Part shown: positions 12,098-27,734 of the stretch, piece after piece | How the letters are laid out: the number at the start of each line of letters is the position of its first letter | How positions within the stretch are numbered: position 1 is the first letter of the stretch | Source of the DNA: Paramecium sonneborni | Lineage: Eukaryota; Ciliophora; Oligohymenophorea; Peniculida; Parameciidae | Assembly: GCA_905182985.1 (NCBI GenBank) | Contig: CAJJDN010000005.1 | Location: 251,823-315,822, forward strand | DNA length: 64,000 bases | Direction: 5' to 3' | Notes under the pieces: generated by a model | What the model was told of the DNA's origin: nothing | Database searches by the model: none | What the model saw: the letters and a program-made list of their open reading frames with translations, nothing else | Position numbers and translations under genes: made by a program

Positions 12098-13841
12098 ATG
12101 AATAACTTTTTATCATAGGGTTAAATCATTGAGAAATATCAAATACTATCATTGTTAGGACAAGGTGCATTTGGACAGGTTTTATAATAAACAATTTTAG
12201 GTTTATAAAGGACTCAAGCTCTAAAATTCTGATTATGTTGCCATAAAGGTTATAGAATTATCAAGATTTTCAGAAAATGATGGCCTATTGGGAGAATTAG
12301 TGCAATCAGAAATAAGAGCTTTGGAGATTGTAAAAAGTGATCATGTTGTAGGATTTTTTGAATCATTTTCTGACAATAAATATTGTTATATCGTGATGGA
12401 ATTTTGTGATTGTAATTTTAGTGTGTATTATTAATTTAGCTGGAGATTTAGAATAATAATTAAAGAATCCTAAATATAAATTAACTGAATAGGATGCTTT
12501 AGGGATAATTAAATAAATTTTGAAGGGTCTAAGAGATTTACATTCTCATTATATTATCCATAGAGATCTTAAATTACAAAACATTATGGTCCATAAGAAC
12601 TCAAGTTACAAAATAGCCGATTTAGGATTTTGCAAAGTCTTATAAAACCCCGTATTAAATTTAGAATATCAAAGGATCAACAATCCAAATTGTAACTAGG
12701 GACTTTATTTACTATGGCTCCAGAAATTTTCAATTAATAACAGTATGGATTATCATCCGATATGTTTTCTGTGGGAGTTATCCTTTACTAGATTCTTTAC
12801 AATAGATATCCATTCACTTAAAGGGATTATTTATCAGTTTAACAACGTAAAATTAATTTTATTTTAGCAAATATTAATTTCTAAAAAAATAAAATAGAAG
12901 TTTCGTATCAGACAATAGATCTCTTGAATTAAATGCTCTAATTTGATCCTTTAAAAAGAATCACATTTTAGTAATTAATTAATCATTAAGCTTTTGAGAA
13001 ACCTATATTTAGTATTAAATTCCTTTATTTTTTAGGTTTAATAAGTAAAATATAGTTGTAAGCTAATATGATCTTATTTGATGATTATGAAAAGTTTTAT
13101 TTAATGAAAGGAAAGGATATTGAATAAAATAATTAAAACTATCCTTTTAATAAAGTTAATGTAGGACAATAATAATAATAGTAGTAATAGAAATCTTAAA
13201 AAAAAATAAAAATTATCGAAATATTAGATATTAAAGAAAATGAATTAAGTTTAGAGATAGATAAAATTAATTTAAAAATAAATGAGATGTTTTTCTTTAC
13301 AAACACTATTCAAGAAATTTTCATTTATTTTAATTAACCTAATCTAATTGCTTTGCTTTGTATAAAATTATAAAAATTATGCGAAGTTATTCTTTAATTG
13401 ATTAATTAAAATTAGGAAAAATTTTAAAATCTAAAAAGTCATGAACAAGACTTTTAAATTCTTGAATAATAGTATAGGGAAATGGCTACCTTATATGAAG
13501 GAATTTAATATTAATTTTATGATGTAAAAGACAACTTACCCCTTTTTGAATAAGATCATTTGGCTTATTTTATGTAATAAAATATTTCAGATAATGAATT
13601 TAATAATGAATTTCTCAGATAGTTATAGGAATAGTTGTATAATCATAATCATAAAATTACGGTAGCATTTGCTCATGTTATTTTATGTTATCTATTTTGT
13701 TAAACCAAAAATCCAGTAACTATATAATTTGATGAAACCACTTTTAACCTTAAGAAATCTGGAGAACAATATCAAAATTCATAATACCTTTTATAACAAC
13801 TTGAGGAATTGTCCTAAAATTTTTATAATTAGCAAATATGA
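12098..13841 (+). CDS. ULK/ATG1-like serine/threonine protein kinase, copy B
   Basis: Encodes 541 residues with five introns (12179-12200, 12412-12439, 12652-12674, 12847-12867, 13012-13035; 21-28 nt). Kinase motifs: GQGAFGQVYK, YVAIKVIELSRF, HRDLKLQNIMVH, DLGFCK (again DLG for DFG), GTLFTMAPEI and DMFSVGVILYQ. Intron positions in the activation loop and after helix G region match kinase A, showing common descent. The C-terminal half is glutamine-rich then helical, ending in YNQQI. Probably an autophagy-initiation type kinase by family; this is inference. Start was fixed by homology with kinase A, whose N-terminus has the same spacing to the glycine loop. Confidence 0.85.
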
Positions 13842-14496
13842 AATTCAATTTTTATTAAAAATAATTTATTATACTTATATAGAAATATATTTATTCAATT
13901 ATAATTTTATATTTAAACAAAAAGAGAAAGTATATTTTAAAGATTTTCGTTTCTAATATAGAATAGTGAATGTTTAATATATATATAATACATAAAAAAC
14001 TTTTATCTTTAGAGTGACAAAAATAGATTTCTTGAATTTTTATAATAATAAACATCCAAAATGTTCTTATTATAATAATTTTTAAAGAAACTTAGAAAAT
14101 TTTAAATCAATTTAATTAAGTAGATAATAATTTTAGGAACTAAAGCTATTTTAGAAATTGATTATTGTAAAACTTAAAGAAAGAGAGAAATGTTTCACAT
14201 TTTTATATTAATTTATCATAAAAAGAGTTCGATGTTTAGTATTTATAAAATATATCTCTTGAAATTAAGTAATAATTTAGAAATAAAGGATTGTTAAACT
14301 AATTTTTCAAAATTTGGAAAGACTAAGAGATTAAATTGAATTGAATAGGTTTGCTCTTTTAACAGTATTGATGAGTCTAGAAATATTTTTAGAGGTATGA
14401 GAATGGTTTATATCTTATTAAATGATAATTTTATGTGAGTTTTAATTTGATAATGCTTATTCTAATCATTCATAAAAATATAGATATAAAGAGATA
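13842..14496 (+). other. Intergenic region, about 655 bp
   Basis: Very AT-rich. Short open stretches exist in several frames, for example around 14150-14290, but none joins into a credible gene. No RNA gene or repeat recognised. Confidence 0.4.
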
Positions 14497-17400
14497 ATGA
14501 GTTTCATGGATGATATAATGGAAGTTGAATAAAATGATGGAAAGCTTCAAGAAGTTCATCAACAGAATAGATTCTTGCATTCTAAGAGAATGATAATAGT
14601 GGATGAGAAATGCTAAGCAATTGTTCCTGATAAACCAGAAAAGACTTTGGATAAATTTATTAAGCATGTAAATATGAATTATTATGATAAGAGGCAAAGT
14701 TTGACATTTCAAACAGAAAAAATTGAAAAGCTTGAGAACATAGATGATTATCTACTTTTTGCATAATCCTTAATTTTGAACTAAGTAGATGAATCGACAA
14801 TAGAGGATCCAAAAAAGAAAAGTAAGGGATTTAGTGGTGATGGATTGATTTTAAGTGGTTTATCTATCACTTAAGAATAAGTAAATGAAAGAGCATTAAT
14901 GTTTTTAAAGACAATGGATTATAATGTAATAAAAGCAAAGTTTTATTTATTATTTCCAAGTTTATTAGTTTATAATCAATATAAACATAGACATGCATTA
15001 TAATTCACAGATGAATATATGAATGAAAAAATTGAATTGTATATTAGCAAATTGAATGAAGATAAAATGATGTAACAAAATAAATGGAAATAGGATCTTA
15101 TGGATATGATAAATAGCAAATAAAAAGTTCATTTGGCTTAATTGTAAAACTTATTAGAATAAGGATAATAATTTAAATATGAAGTTCCTGAATCAATAAA
15201 AACAATTCATGCAACATCGATATAAATATAAAGATAAATATATAAATTATTAAAAGAAAAATAAACTTTAGAAAAATTAAGGTAAAGCTTAGAAAAATTT
15301 GAAGAATAAATACCTATTATTACACCTGAAATATAATATTTAAAAGATTAAGTTTAAAAATCAGAAATTTTTTATTAAAAATTATTGAAACTTCCTATTT
15401 CACTTGAGGATAATGATAATTATGATGAAATTTTTGAAAGTCTTATCTGTGATTCTCAATCTCACAAAATTCAATTAAAAATTCTTGCAAATTATAATCA
15501 AGAATATAAATAACTTCCAATTGAAATAAAAGCATTTGAATCATTACACAAAAGATTATATGAATTTGTTTTAGATCTAGTTGAAAAGATTAGTAAATTT
15601 ACAAAAATTCAATATACTAAAACAAGGCTAGGATAATATATATCAAATTAAGGAGAAAAAACAGAAAAGATGACATTATCCTAAGCAGGAATTTTTAATC
15701 AATAGATATTAAAATTAATCGTGACTTGTGATGATTTTGATTATTTTAATGAATTATATTAATAAGCCTTGGAATTGAATGAAAAAGCAAAATAATAAAT
15801 AGATGACCCTGAAATGTAATAAAAATTACTAGGTGAAGTGTTAGATTGTCCTTTCTATTTAGATGTCCAAGAAAGGTTATAAAGTATGATAGATTACACA
15901 TAAATATTGGATTCTATTAAATAAAAAATGTCTGAAAGATAACATCAAATTGCAAATTAATAAATACTAATGCTATTAAGTAGAGGTATTATTAATGATG
16001 AATTGAAAATTCTTTAAACTTAAACATTAAGAGTATTAGAATGGAACTAATTAGCAGAAGAAATAATAAACTATCATTAAAATATATCACTTATTGATGT
16101 ATATGATGAAAATTTTGAATTATAATAATATCCAAATACTCTTTTTAATCCTGAACAAGATATTATTAATTAGTTGGATCAAGAAAAAGTTTAGGAAATC
16201 ATATAGATATCAGAAAGAATGTAAATTTGGAAAGATTAATTGATTTCTTTAATTGATTGTAAATAAGTCTAATCAACAAGAAAAAATAATTAAAATAAAA
16301 CATTTAATAAATTATGGGAACTATTTAAAGAAGGATTAAGATACAGATAAGAATTTACTCTAATGACAAAAGTTAGAGATATAATAATTTAGATTTTAGA
16401 TTGGCATGCACAAGTTTATATGATAAAATAGACTTTAAGGGTAAATGATGATTAATGTTAGTAAATTGATGGAATTGAAACTATTTGTAAATTATATATA
16501 TAAAGAAATGGAACATAACATACTTAAGATTAAATTGAAAAATTGTAAAAGTTCCAATCTCCCTTTTTAAGTGGATCTAAAGATTTATAAATAATTTAAG
16601 CATTAATTTTACATACAGAAAAATGGAATAAAGATGCAAAAGAAGTTATTTAAACACAAAATTAAGAATAAATTAAAAGTCTACTGGATGAATCTTTGAA
16701 ATTACCAGTTGATGAATTATTAGTTAAGGAATTATAGAGTTTACATGCATCAAATTAAAAAGTAAATTGGATATTATCAACAATTGCTACATCAGATCCA
16801 CTATTTGATTAAATCTTATAAGCATTATAAAATGATGAATCAATAAAATAATTGAAAGAAGAAATGATGGCAATTTATGCTGAAAATTCTTAGAATAAAA
16901 AAAAGAAGGAAGGTATGAAAGTATCTAAAATGGCTTAAAATTTCTTTTTGAATTTTCAAAATACCATTAATAGTTATTTAGGATAGTTGTCTCAATTAGA
17001 TGAAAACAAATTAAAGAAATTATAGCCTATAAGAATTCAAAGATTAAAAGAATATCAAAAAGAAGTTTAAAATGAGGATATTAATAAATAGATTGAAGAT
17101 TGGATATAATAATATTAATGTTGGTAGACTTAAATAACCAATTTAAATGATTAATAATAATAAAAAAAAAAGAAAAAGGGAAAAGACTAAGAATCTTAGC
17201 AGGAATTTTATTCTTTAACAGGAGATTTGTTATATTATTTTAAAGTTCCTGAATTACTTTGTCTGGTACTTTAAGGAATTGAAAAGAATTATATTAGCCA
17301 AGAATTAATATGTTCAATTGAAAAATTAGTTACAATAAATAAATAATCATAAATAGCTTTATCTGTTTAAAGTGTAAAAGAAGTATCTTATTATTCTGAG

Positions 17401-19565
17401 GTATTTATGCCATAATTTTATGTGATGGCAAAGAAATTTAGAGTAATAAATAATTGGATGCAAATGGCATCTGATATGATTAATGATATTCCAAGACTAA
17501 AAAATATAATCATGATATAAAAATTGAAGCCTTTCCTTGAATATCTTGAATAATTGCAACCTTAAGAATTTAAGATGTCAAAATCTGCTTAATAATAATA
17601 ACAATAATAACAATAATAATAACAATAACAATAATATTAATAACAATAATAATAATAATAATAGTAATAATAGTAATAACCTTCTTAATTATTTAATTAG
17701 TCTTAAAATTCAATCATATAAACTTAATCTAACATTAAAAAGAAAATATAAAAACCTATAATTAAATTAAAAAATAAATCTCAAGAAGAATCATAACCAA
17801 TCTATGATTAGGAAAGTTAATCAAAGCATTCTAAAAGAGTGAAATAAATTTCAAGATTAATGAGAGATGATAATATAGCATTTTATGATGCGAATGTTCC
17901 TTTAGGAAAAGCCTTTAGATCATCTCCTAATGATTGTATTTCTTCTGACCCTGTTATGCAAGCATTAAAAAAACCTATTACATAAAAAAGAAGTTATAAG
18001 AAAGGATTTAATAGAAAAGCATCTCCCAATTTAATAGTGGAATATAATAGTTCTAATTTTTTGGATTAAGTTAAAAATTCATCTTAAGAATTATTGAATC
18101 TATATAGTTAAGATGAAATTTATTGTACATGTCGACAAGGAGGAGAATCAGCCATAACAGAATTTTAGATCTTAAAAAGTTTACATGAAAAAAATGTGGA
18201 ATAATTCTACAATTATCATACTAAATTATAGTAATAAGTTAAATTTATGATATATTGTGACAATTGTGAAGAATGGTATCATTATGAATGTATGGGTATT
18301 AAAAAATAAAGAGAATAACAATAAGATAAATACAATTGCAGAAGTATATAAAATATATAATATTAGTTTGTCTGTAGAAAAATAATATTCCATTTTTAAT
18401 ACTTAATGAAAATTTATGGGATCAATATATTGATTAAGAAAGTGATTTATATGAAGAGTATTAAAAACATAAAATGTAATTTGAAAAAAATATTCTTCCA
18501 AATTCAGGTGATTATATTTATAGTCAATTTTTATTGCCAACCATTGAAGAATTCAAAGAATTTATTAAAATTGGTTAAAAATTGCCTGTTTAATTGGTTG
18601 AACTTGAAGTACTTGAACTATTAGAATAACGAGTTGATGGATGGATATTAAGATATGAAGACCATAAAAATCTTAATCTTCCATAATTAATTGCTCTTTA
18701 TTCAGAAAGCTAATGGTTGCCAATTTAATTACCATAATCAAAACATTTATTATCTCTCATTAGTTAAAAAGAATTTTTAAATACTGCTAATGAATTATTA
18801 TAAAGCAAAGCTACATTTAAAACAAAATAATTAAAAAAATTATAATAGGAAAAAACAGAATAATTATATTTCCTAATCAAAGAATAATATCCAGAATAAC
18901 TATCAGAAATAGATCATTAAACTGTAAAGACTATCTAAATGTTAAGAATTTAAGCTGAACTCAATAATTAATTATAATAACAATTAAAATAGTAACTAAC
19001 TTTTGAATAATATGAATAGTTGGCAAATTAGTTTGAAAAAGAACTTAAAAATCATATACTTTCAAATGATATTAAATTTTCCCTTCCAAAATTAACTGAA
19101 TTAAGGTAGCAAATAACTAAACTTTAATAATGGAATGCTGAAATTTTGGCTATTTTTAAAGATATAGATGATATTTATACTACAAATGTAAAATTTATTA
19201 TAAATTTTTAAGTTAAGTTAATCGCATTATGATAGCAAACCTAATTTATCAGAAATTTAAGTCAAATTAAAAGAGTATGAAATGATTTCAATTAAAGTTC
19301 CTAATTAATGTTATGAATTTGTCAAAGCACTTTAATCTAAAGCAGAAGAATTAATTTATAATGTAGATTAAAATTTGTCTGAATTATCATAAGATGAATA
19401 ATTTGAATTAGTTAAAACTGTTTATTTATTGAAGTGTAAAATTCCTTAATTTAAAGAACTCCTCTTAAGCAAGTAATTACTTTTTTTTATTTTTGTAGGC
19501 TTCATAAGGATGTATAAATTAGAGTAGTTTAATGGTTGCCTTAATAAAAATCTGGATTTTATTGA
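14497..19565 (+). CDS. Very large PHD-finger protein resembling the C-terminal half of KDM5/PLU-1
   Basis: Encodes 1,666 residues with three introns (18344-18366, 19217-19235, 19473-19498). The first 1,000 residues are almost wholly alpha-helical, with W/L spacing like the PLU-1 domain of KDM5 (JARID1) demethylases. A glutamine tract of 30 codons lies near residues 1032-1061. A PHD finger follows near residue 1208: YCTCRQGG, a long insert, then IYCDNCEEWYHYECMGI and NCRICLQK; the last pair is completed only after removing the 23-nt intron. Another helical region ends the protein. No JmjC, ARID or JmjN domain is visible, so a demethylase activity cannot be assigned; a chromatin-reader or scaffold role is inference. 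The 19-nt intron is the least certain junction but the frame closes exactly. Confidence 0.75.
17590..17679 (+). repeat. Trinucleotide TAA/CAA/TAG tract coding polyglutamine
   Basis: Thirty codons drawn from TAA, CAA and TAG, interrupted by one TAT. In the gene frame this is 29 Gln and one Tyr. Shifted by one base the same DNA reads as polyasparagine, which explains a misleading Asn-rich frame here. Confidence 0.9.
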
Positions 19566-20528
19566 TTATTAGTTATTATTTATCATCTGAATTTCATAAT
19601 TATCAATCAAAAAATATCTTAATTAGATTTCTAAAATAAAAAATCCATTTTATATTATGTATTATAAGATTTTCTAAATTTTTACTCTTCTACATTTTTA
19701 TTTTTTCCTTTGTTATATAAATAAAAACTTTTTGAATAAACAAATTTAAAATATTTGAATCACTATTAGTAAACCTTAATTTAAATATACTATTATTTTA
19801 TCAACTAAATAATTTCCTTGTAAAATATCCAAAAATTGAAATTAAGGATCACTTAAAAAATTTGATAAAATTGGGTATGTCTAAAAATAGATATTCATTT
19901 AAAATAGAAATATATAAATTAAATTAATAATTTTAAGATCTTTTCAAATTTTTCAAAAAATTAATATAATTTTAGATATCTCCGATTACAAAAAAATCTT
20001 GTTAATCATTAAAAAAAAACTATGGGTTTGAATTTGAAAATAATCAAAAGAAGTGTATCATCATTTTTTTTCATAAATCAATTTTATTATTGGGTAGTCT
20101 TTTGAAACTTAAACAAGTGACTAATACATGAAATCGTTAATAAAACATAGAATAGATTAAGAAAATCTTAAAAAAAAATTTACATTCCTTTTTAGATATT
20201 ATTCGAAATTAAGAAAGTGAGAATTGGAAAGAATTTCTCAAAGATTATGTGCTAATCAGTGTTACAACATCAAAAGATTAAATATATTAAAACAAAATAA
20301 AACTACTAATTATATTCTTATCTTTACTAGATAATATTTTGCTAATTTTAAAATTATTGTATTTAATTTTCAGATACTAACTTTAATAGATTAAAGTTAA
20401 ATTAATTTAAAGCTTTTTACTCGATTCTTTGTTTAAAAAATTAATCATATAATTATAATTCAATTATTCAATATATAAAATTTTAATTAATTTTTTTATA
20501 TATATTTTTTTTATAAAATAATTTCCTA
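19566..20528 (+). other. Mostly non-coding gap with one possible small gene
   Basis: About 960 bp between the PHD gene and the spastin-like gene. Most of it (from 19660) is repeated at 20771-21639 by an assembly overlap. A frame from ATG 19877 runs 84 codons (opening MSKNRYSFKIEIYK) and could continue through a 34-nt intron at 20117-20150 into another open segment. However, that continuation would run past the spastin-like start codon. Treat it as a weak candidate only. Confidence 0.3.
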
Positions 20529-20769
20529 ATGTGGAATTCATTTAAAGCACTATGTAGTGATAATAAAAAAAAAAATAAATCCAGATCACCAATTTAAAAT
20601 TAAAGAAATAAAAAAGAATCATAGATTTTCAAATAAGATCATAATTAATAAGTTCAAAATGCATATAAAATGATAGAATAAGGTATGAAGTACTTTTAGA
20701 ATCAATAATATTCAATGGCTAAAGTTGTTTTGGTTAATAGTTCTCAGATATTATTACCTGTAGTTAAAT
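20529..20769 (+). other. False partial copy of the spastin-like gene (5' end)
   Basis: The first 241 bp of the spastin-like gene, cut by the n at 20770. It is part of assembly overlap 1 and not an independent gene. Confidence 0.9.
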
Positions 20770-21436
20770 NTATTATAAGATTTTCTAAATTTTTACTCTT
20801 CTACATTTTTATTTTTTCCTTTGTTATATAAATAAAAACTTTTTGAATAAACAAATTTAAAATATTTGAATCACTATTAGTAAACCTTAATTTAAATATA
20901 CTATTATTTTATCAACTAAATAATTTCCTTGTAAAATATCCAAAAATTGAAATTAAGGATCACTTAAAAAATTTGATAAAATTGGGTATGTCTAAAAATA
21001 GATATTCATTTAAAATAGAAATATATAAATTAAATTAATAATTTTAAGATCTTTTCAAATTTTTCAAAAAATTAATATAATTTTAGATATCTCCGATTAC
21101 AAAAAAATCTTGTTAATCATTAAAAAAAAACTATGGGTTTGAATTTGAAAATAATCAAAAGAAGTGTATCATCATTTTTTTTCATAAATCAATTTTATTA
21201 TTGGGTAGTCTTTTGAAACTTAAACAAGTGACTAATACATGAAATCGTTAATAAAACATAGAATAGATTAAGAAAATCTTAAAAAAAAATTTACATTCCT
21301 TTTTAGATATTATTCGAAATTAAGAAAGTGAGAATTGGAAAGAATTTCTCAAAGATTATGTGCTAATCAGTGTTACAACATCAAAAGATTAAATATATTA
21401 AAACAAAATAAAACTACTAATTATATTCTTATCTTT

Positions 21437-24073
<2,637 letters not shown>

Positions 24074-24367
24074 TCATGATTTATTTTATTAATCCAACTT
24101 ATCAAGAAGAAAATATTAAATCCAAATGAAATTTACTAAAGTTAAATTCTTTGTTCTTTTTAGTTCAATATTGTGTTAAAATTATTTCAAATACCTTTTT
24201 TTAAGTTTATACAAGTTTTTATATATGATCGATTGATTTATTGAATAAATATCCATCCATAAAAGATTGAATACTATAAAATTCAAAAAAAAATGATGAT
24301 ATTATTTTCAAACTCTTGAAATCTAAATTATATATAAATCACAATTCTACAATGAATTAATTAATTA

Positions 24368-26191
24368 ATGGGAAATCTTTCAGCTCTATGTTTTGCAGAA
24401 GAAACAGAAGATAAGAATGATATATAGATTAAATTCAACTAGTAAAAGAGTGACTAATCTCAAAATGTTTCTGTGTAGAACATCAAAAAAGATCAACTTT
24501 TTAACTTGTTTTAATAAGATTAAAAAGAGATTGAAGAATTTAAGTAATCAATCTAAGAATGTTCTTTTTGCTTAAATCATTTCAAATAATTGATAAAATA
24601 ATAGAGTTTTGAGCAAATACTTTATCCTTAAAATAGATAATAGTAAATTAATCATTCTTGCCAAATTTAACAATTGAAAGAATCAAATTAATTTAATGAG
24701 CCTTTGGCAATACTTCAAAATGATCCAATATCTTAGTATACATCTGAATGGTTCTAATTAGCATTATCATTACCAAAATATATAAGATCTATAGAATATT
24801 TTGAAGGTCTTCCAGAATAAGAATAATTTAATTTCCTTAATTCTACATTAGATGAGTAAGACTTTTATTCTCTTATATGCTTGAAATGGTGTGTGATTGA
24901 TTTTTTTAGATAGAAACATTCATTATTTCCAAAAAATCATTTTTTGGAAAATTGCTGCACAGTTTTTTATAATATTGCTCATTTGTGTTAATTCTACAAT
25001 GAATTGTTTTTGGAAAATTATAAAGATAATGAATTTTCTCATAACATCAGACTCTACATTTAATTATATTTGTAATATTAAAAGTTGATGAACTCATTCT
25101 AAAATTAGTACGATTTATAATTTGATTTATTATAATTAAAGTATGAGAAACAATTTAATTTTAAAAAGGATGATTCTAATTTCTACCCTCATTTTAAATT
25201 AATAGGATTCATGATACGATTCTGGTGTTAAATTACTCTAACAACAGAAGTTTAGAATATTTTAAGAAAAAGTTATAGAAACTTGAATATTTAGGATGAT
25301 AAAGATTTAATTTAGAAATATGTAATTGCTGCTTTAGATGTAGATATTGATGAGTACAATGTTCATTGGATAGGTCATAGAGAAAATTTTAGGATTGAAA
25401 AAACATTATTAGACTTTAATATTATAGAAGAAATAGTACAACAAATAGAATAACAATAAATTACTAATGAAGAATTCTATTAATAAATAGATGATAAATT
25501 GTAAGAATTAAGATTGTTATATCCATAATGGTTTTTTGAAGTAGAATTTGAATGTTTAGGAATATAATATAAAATTGCAAGATTGGTTTAAGATGTTAAA
25601 TCTTAGAATTCATCTGAAATAGCAAAACTTAAAAAAGTTGATGATACAGAAATTTCAGAGAATTAAAGAAATAGTTAATTTGAAATAATATTCAATTCTT
25701 TTAACACATTAAAATAAGATAATTTTGAAGATAAAGAAGTTGAGTTAATGGCATTATATTTATAGGAATCTAATTTAATGCCTAGATCTAAATTTAGGTA
25801 ATCTTGTTCAAATTAATCAACAGTTACATCATTTGGTTTTAGATAAAAAGGATTTAATTATTCAACTTAGAGTATTTTAAAAGTTAGTTAAGAAGCTTTA
25901 TAAATAAGTAAAGAAATTAGAATAGAATATAAATAAAAATTAGCTGAATTTAATGATAGATTATAGAGAGTTGAAGAAAATATCAGTTTAAGAGAACTAA
26001 TCTTAGAGGAAAGAGCTCATAGATTAAAAATTCCAATTGATATTAATATTAATGTAGAATGGCTCAATTTTTTTAAAAAAACAGATTTAAGTAAGATTCC
26101 TGTATCTGAGAAAGAGTTGATTTAAAAAATACTGCAAACTTTGTAAAGTTTTGATTCAAATTAGAAATAGCAAGCTATTTAAATGTAATGA
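24368..26191 (+). CDS. Hypothetical N-myristoylated protein, 607 residues
   Basis: A single uninterrupted frame. The N-terminus MGNLSALCF fits an N-myristoylation signal with a nearby cysteine, so membrane association is likely. The middle is globular with many aromatics (SEWFQLALSLPKYIRSIEYF, LICLKWCVIDFF, HFKLIGFMIRFWC, YNVHWIGHR). The C-terminal 150 residues form a coiled coil (ISKEIRIEYKQKLAEFNDRL) followed by WLNFFKKTDLSKIP. A CSFC...H motif occurs near residue 60. I do not recognise the family. No membrane helix is evident. It sits 294 bp after the spastin-like gene on the same strand. Confidence 0.75.
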
Positions 26192-26326
26192 TTAATCACT
26201 ATAAATTTATATGAATTAAGTTTTATATTATTTAATTCTATATAATAAAAAAAACAATTAGAATGAAGATGAGACATACAAAAAAATAATTGATATTAAA
26301 TTTATTATATATTAAATAAATAGTCT

Positions 26327-27734
26327 ATGTTTGGTTGGTTCAAAAAGAAGAAGCCTGAATCTAACTCGGCTTAGCAAGAAGAAAAAGATGATAGTGATAA
26401 TATTGATGTATTTTAATATAATAAAATATAAAAGGATGAGACTTAAGTTGTTACAAATGAAGATAAAGAGTTAGAGGCAAAAGGATTTGATCCAATAGCC
26501 TAAGTATAAGAATAAGATAAAGAAAATGAAGGTATTGCTGATCCAGATAAATTGGAATATATTGGATATCATGATATTCCAGGAGATGACATTCTATAAT
26601 TGGTGCTTAATTTTAAATATTTTCCAAATGATGAAGAAATACGTCATATAGAAGGATATGAAAAGGGAGGCAGAATTTGTGCAGATAAGAAAGTGGTAAC
26701 TAAAGCAAGAAGTGTAGGAAAAGAGATGGTTAAATAAATAGGAAAGAAAATATTATCAGGATCATTAAATCTTACTAAAGTTAGTTTCCCTATTAGAGTA
26801 ATGATCCCTAAGACGGCTTTAGAAACATCTGTTCATGGAAGTAATATTAATTATAATATAATCAGCTTCTGTTTTTCCATTGTATATTACTAAAGCAACA
26901 ATGACACCAGATTTCTTAGAAAGATTCAAACTTGTTATTACTGCTACCTTATCTTCATTCTTTTGGACTAATACATTTTTAAAACCTGTATTTATATATT
27001 TTAATAAGCTTAATCCAATACTTGGAGAAACGCTTTAAGCTAATTATAATGATGGAACTTAAGTCTATTGTGAATAAATTATGCATCATCCTCCTGTTAG
27101 TTATTTTTTAGTTTATGGTCCTAATAAAAAATATAAATATTATGGATATTATTTAGTTGAAGGCAGAGCAGGATTAAATTCTGTTACTGTATATTTATTT
27201 TATTTCTATTTAGATTATTAACAAAGGTAAAAGAACTATTGAATTCAGCGATGGATAAAAAATTGATTTTGATTTTCCTAATGAATTGTATAGTGGCACA
27301 TTCTTTGGTTAATTAAGATAAGAATCCATTAACAAAATTACATTCTCTGACAAAGCCAATGGCCTTTCATGTGTAATTGATATTGGCAAAGTTAAAAAAA
27401 AGTAAACCCTTTTTCCTATTAAAGAACATCTGATTTCTTTTAAGCTGATATCAACTTTAAAGGTTAAAAAGTATCAACATTATATGGAACTTATATTGGT
27501 TTCATTAATTTTGATAATGTTAGGTATTGGGATTACAGATATGTTGTTCCTTATAAAATTAAAATGGATAAATAACCACTTCAAAGTGATCATAAAAATC
27601 GTTCAGATTTATAAGCTTTGAAATCTGGAGATATTCCATTAGCATAAAAAAATAAGGAGATATTAGAAAATATTCAGAGAAATGATAGAAAATTAAGAGA
27701 AACATTTGAGAAACAAAAAAAATCTAAGAAATGA
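26327..27734 (+). CDS. Oxysterol-binding protein-related lipid-transfer protein (OSBP/ORP)
   Basis: Encodes 437 residues with four introns (26841-26865, 26988-27008, 27189-27213, 27402-27424). The OSBP-related domain is unmistakable: FLKPLNPILGE formed across the second intron, the signature EQIMHHPPVS near residue 233, and FPNELYSGTFFG. The C-terminal part has DVRYWDYR-like residues (NVRYWDYRYV) and an ending rich in K/E after QRNDRKLRE, as in short ORPs. No PH domain or FFAT motif is seen, so it is a short ORP. Expected function: sterol or PI4P exchange at membrane contacts. The N-terminal 120 residues are acidic and probably disordered. Confidence 0.95.

Noticed and set aside
17537..17761. 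An asparagine-rich frame over the trinucleotide tract
   Set aside because: It is the frame-shifted reading of the polyglutamine tract inside the large PHD gene.
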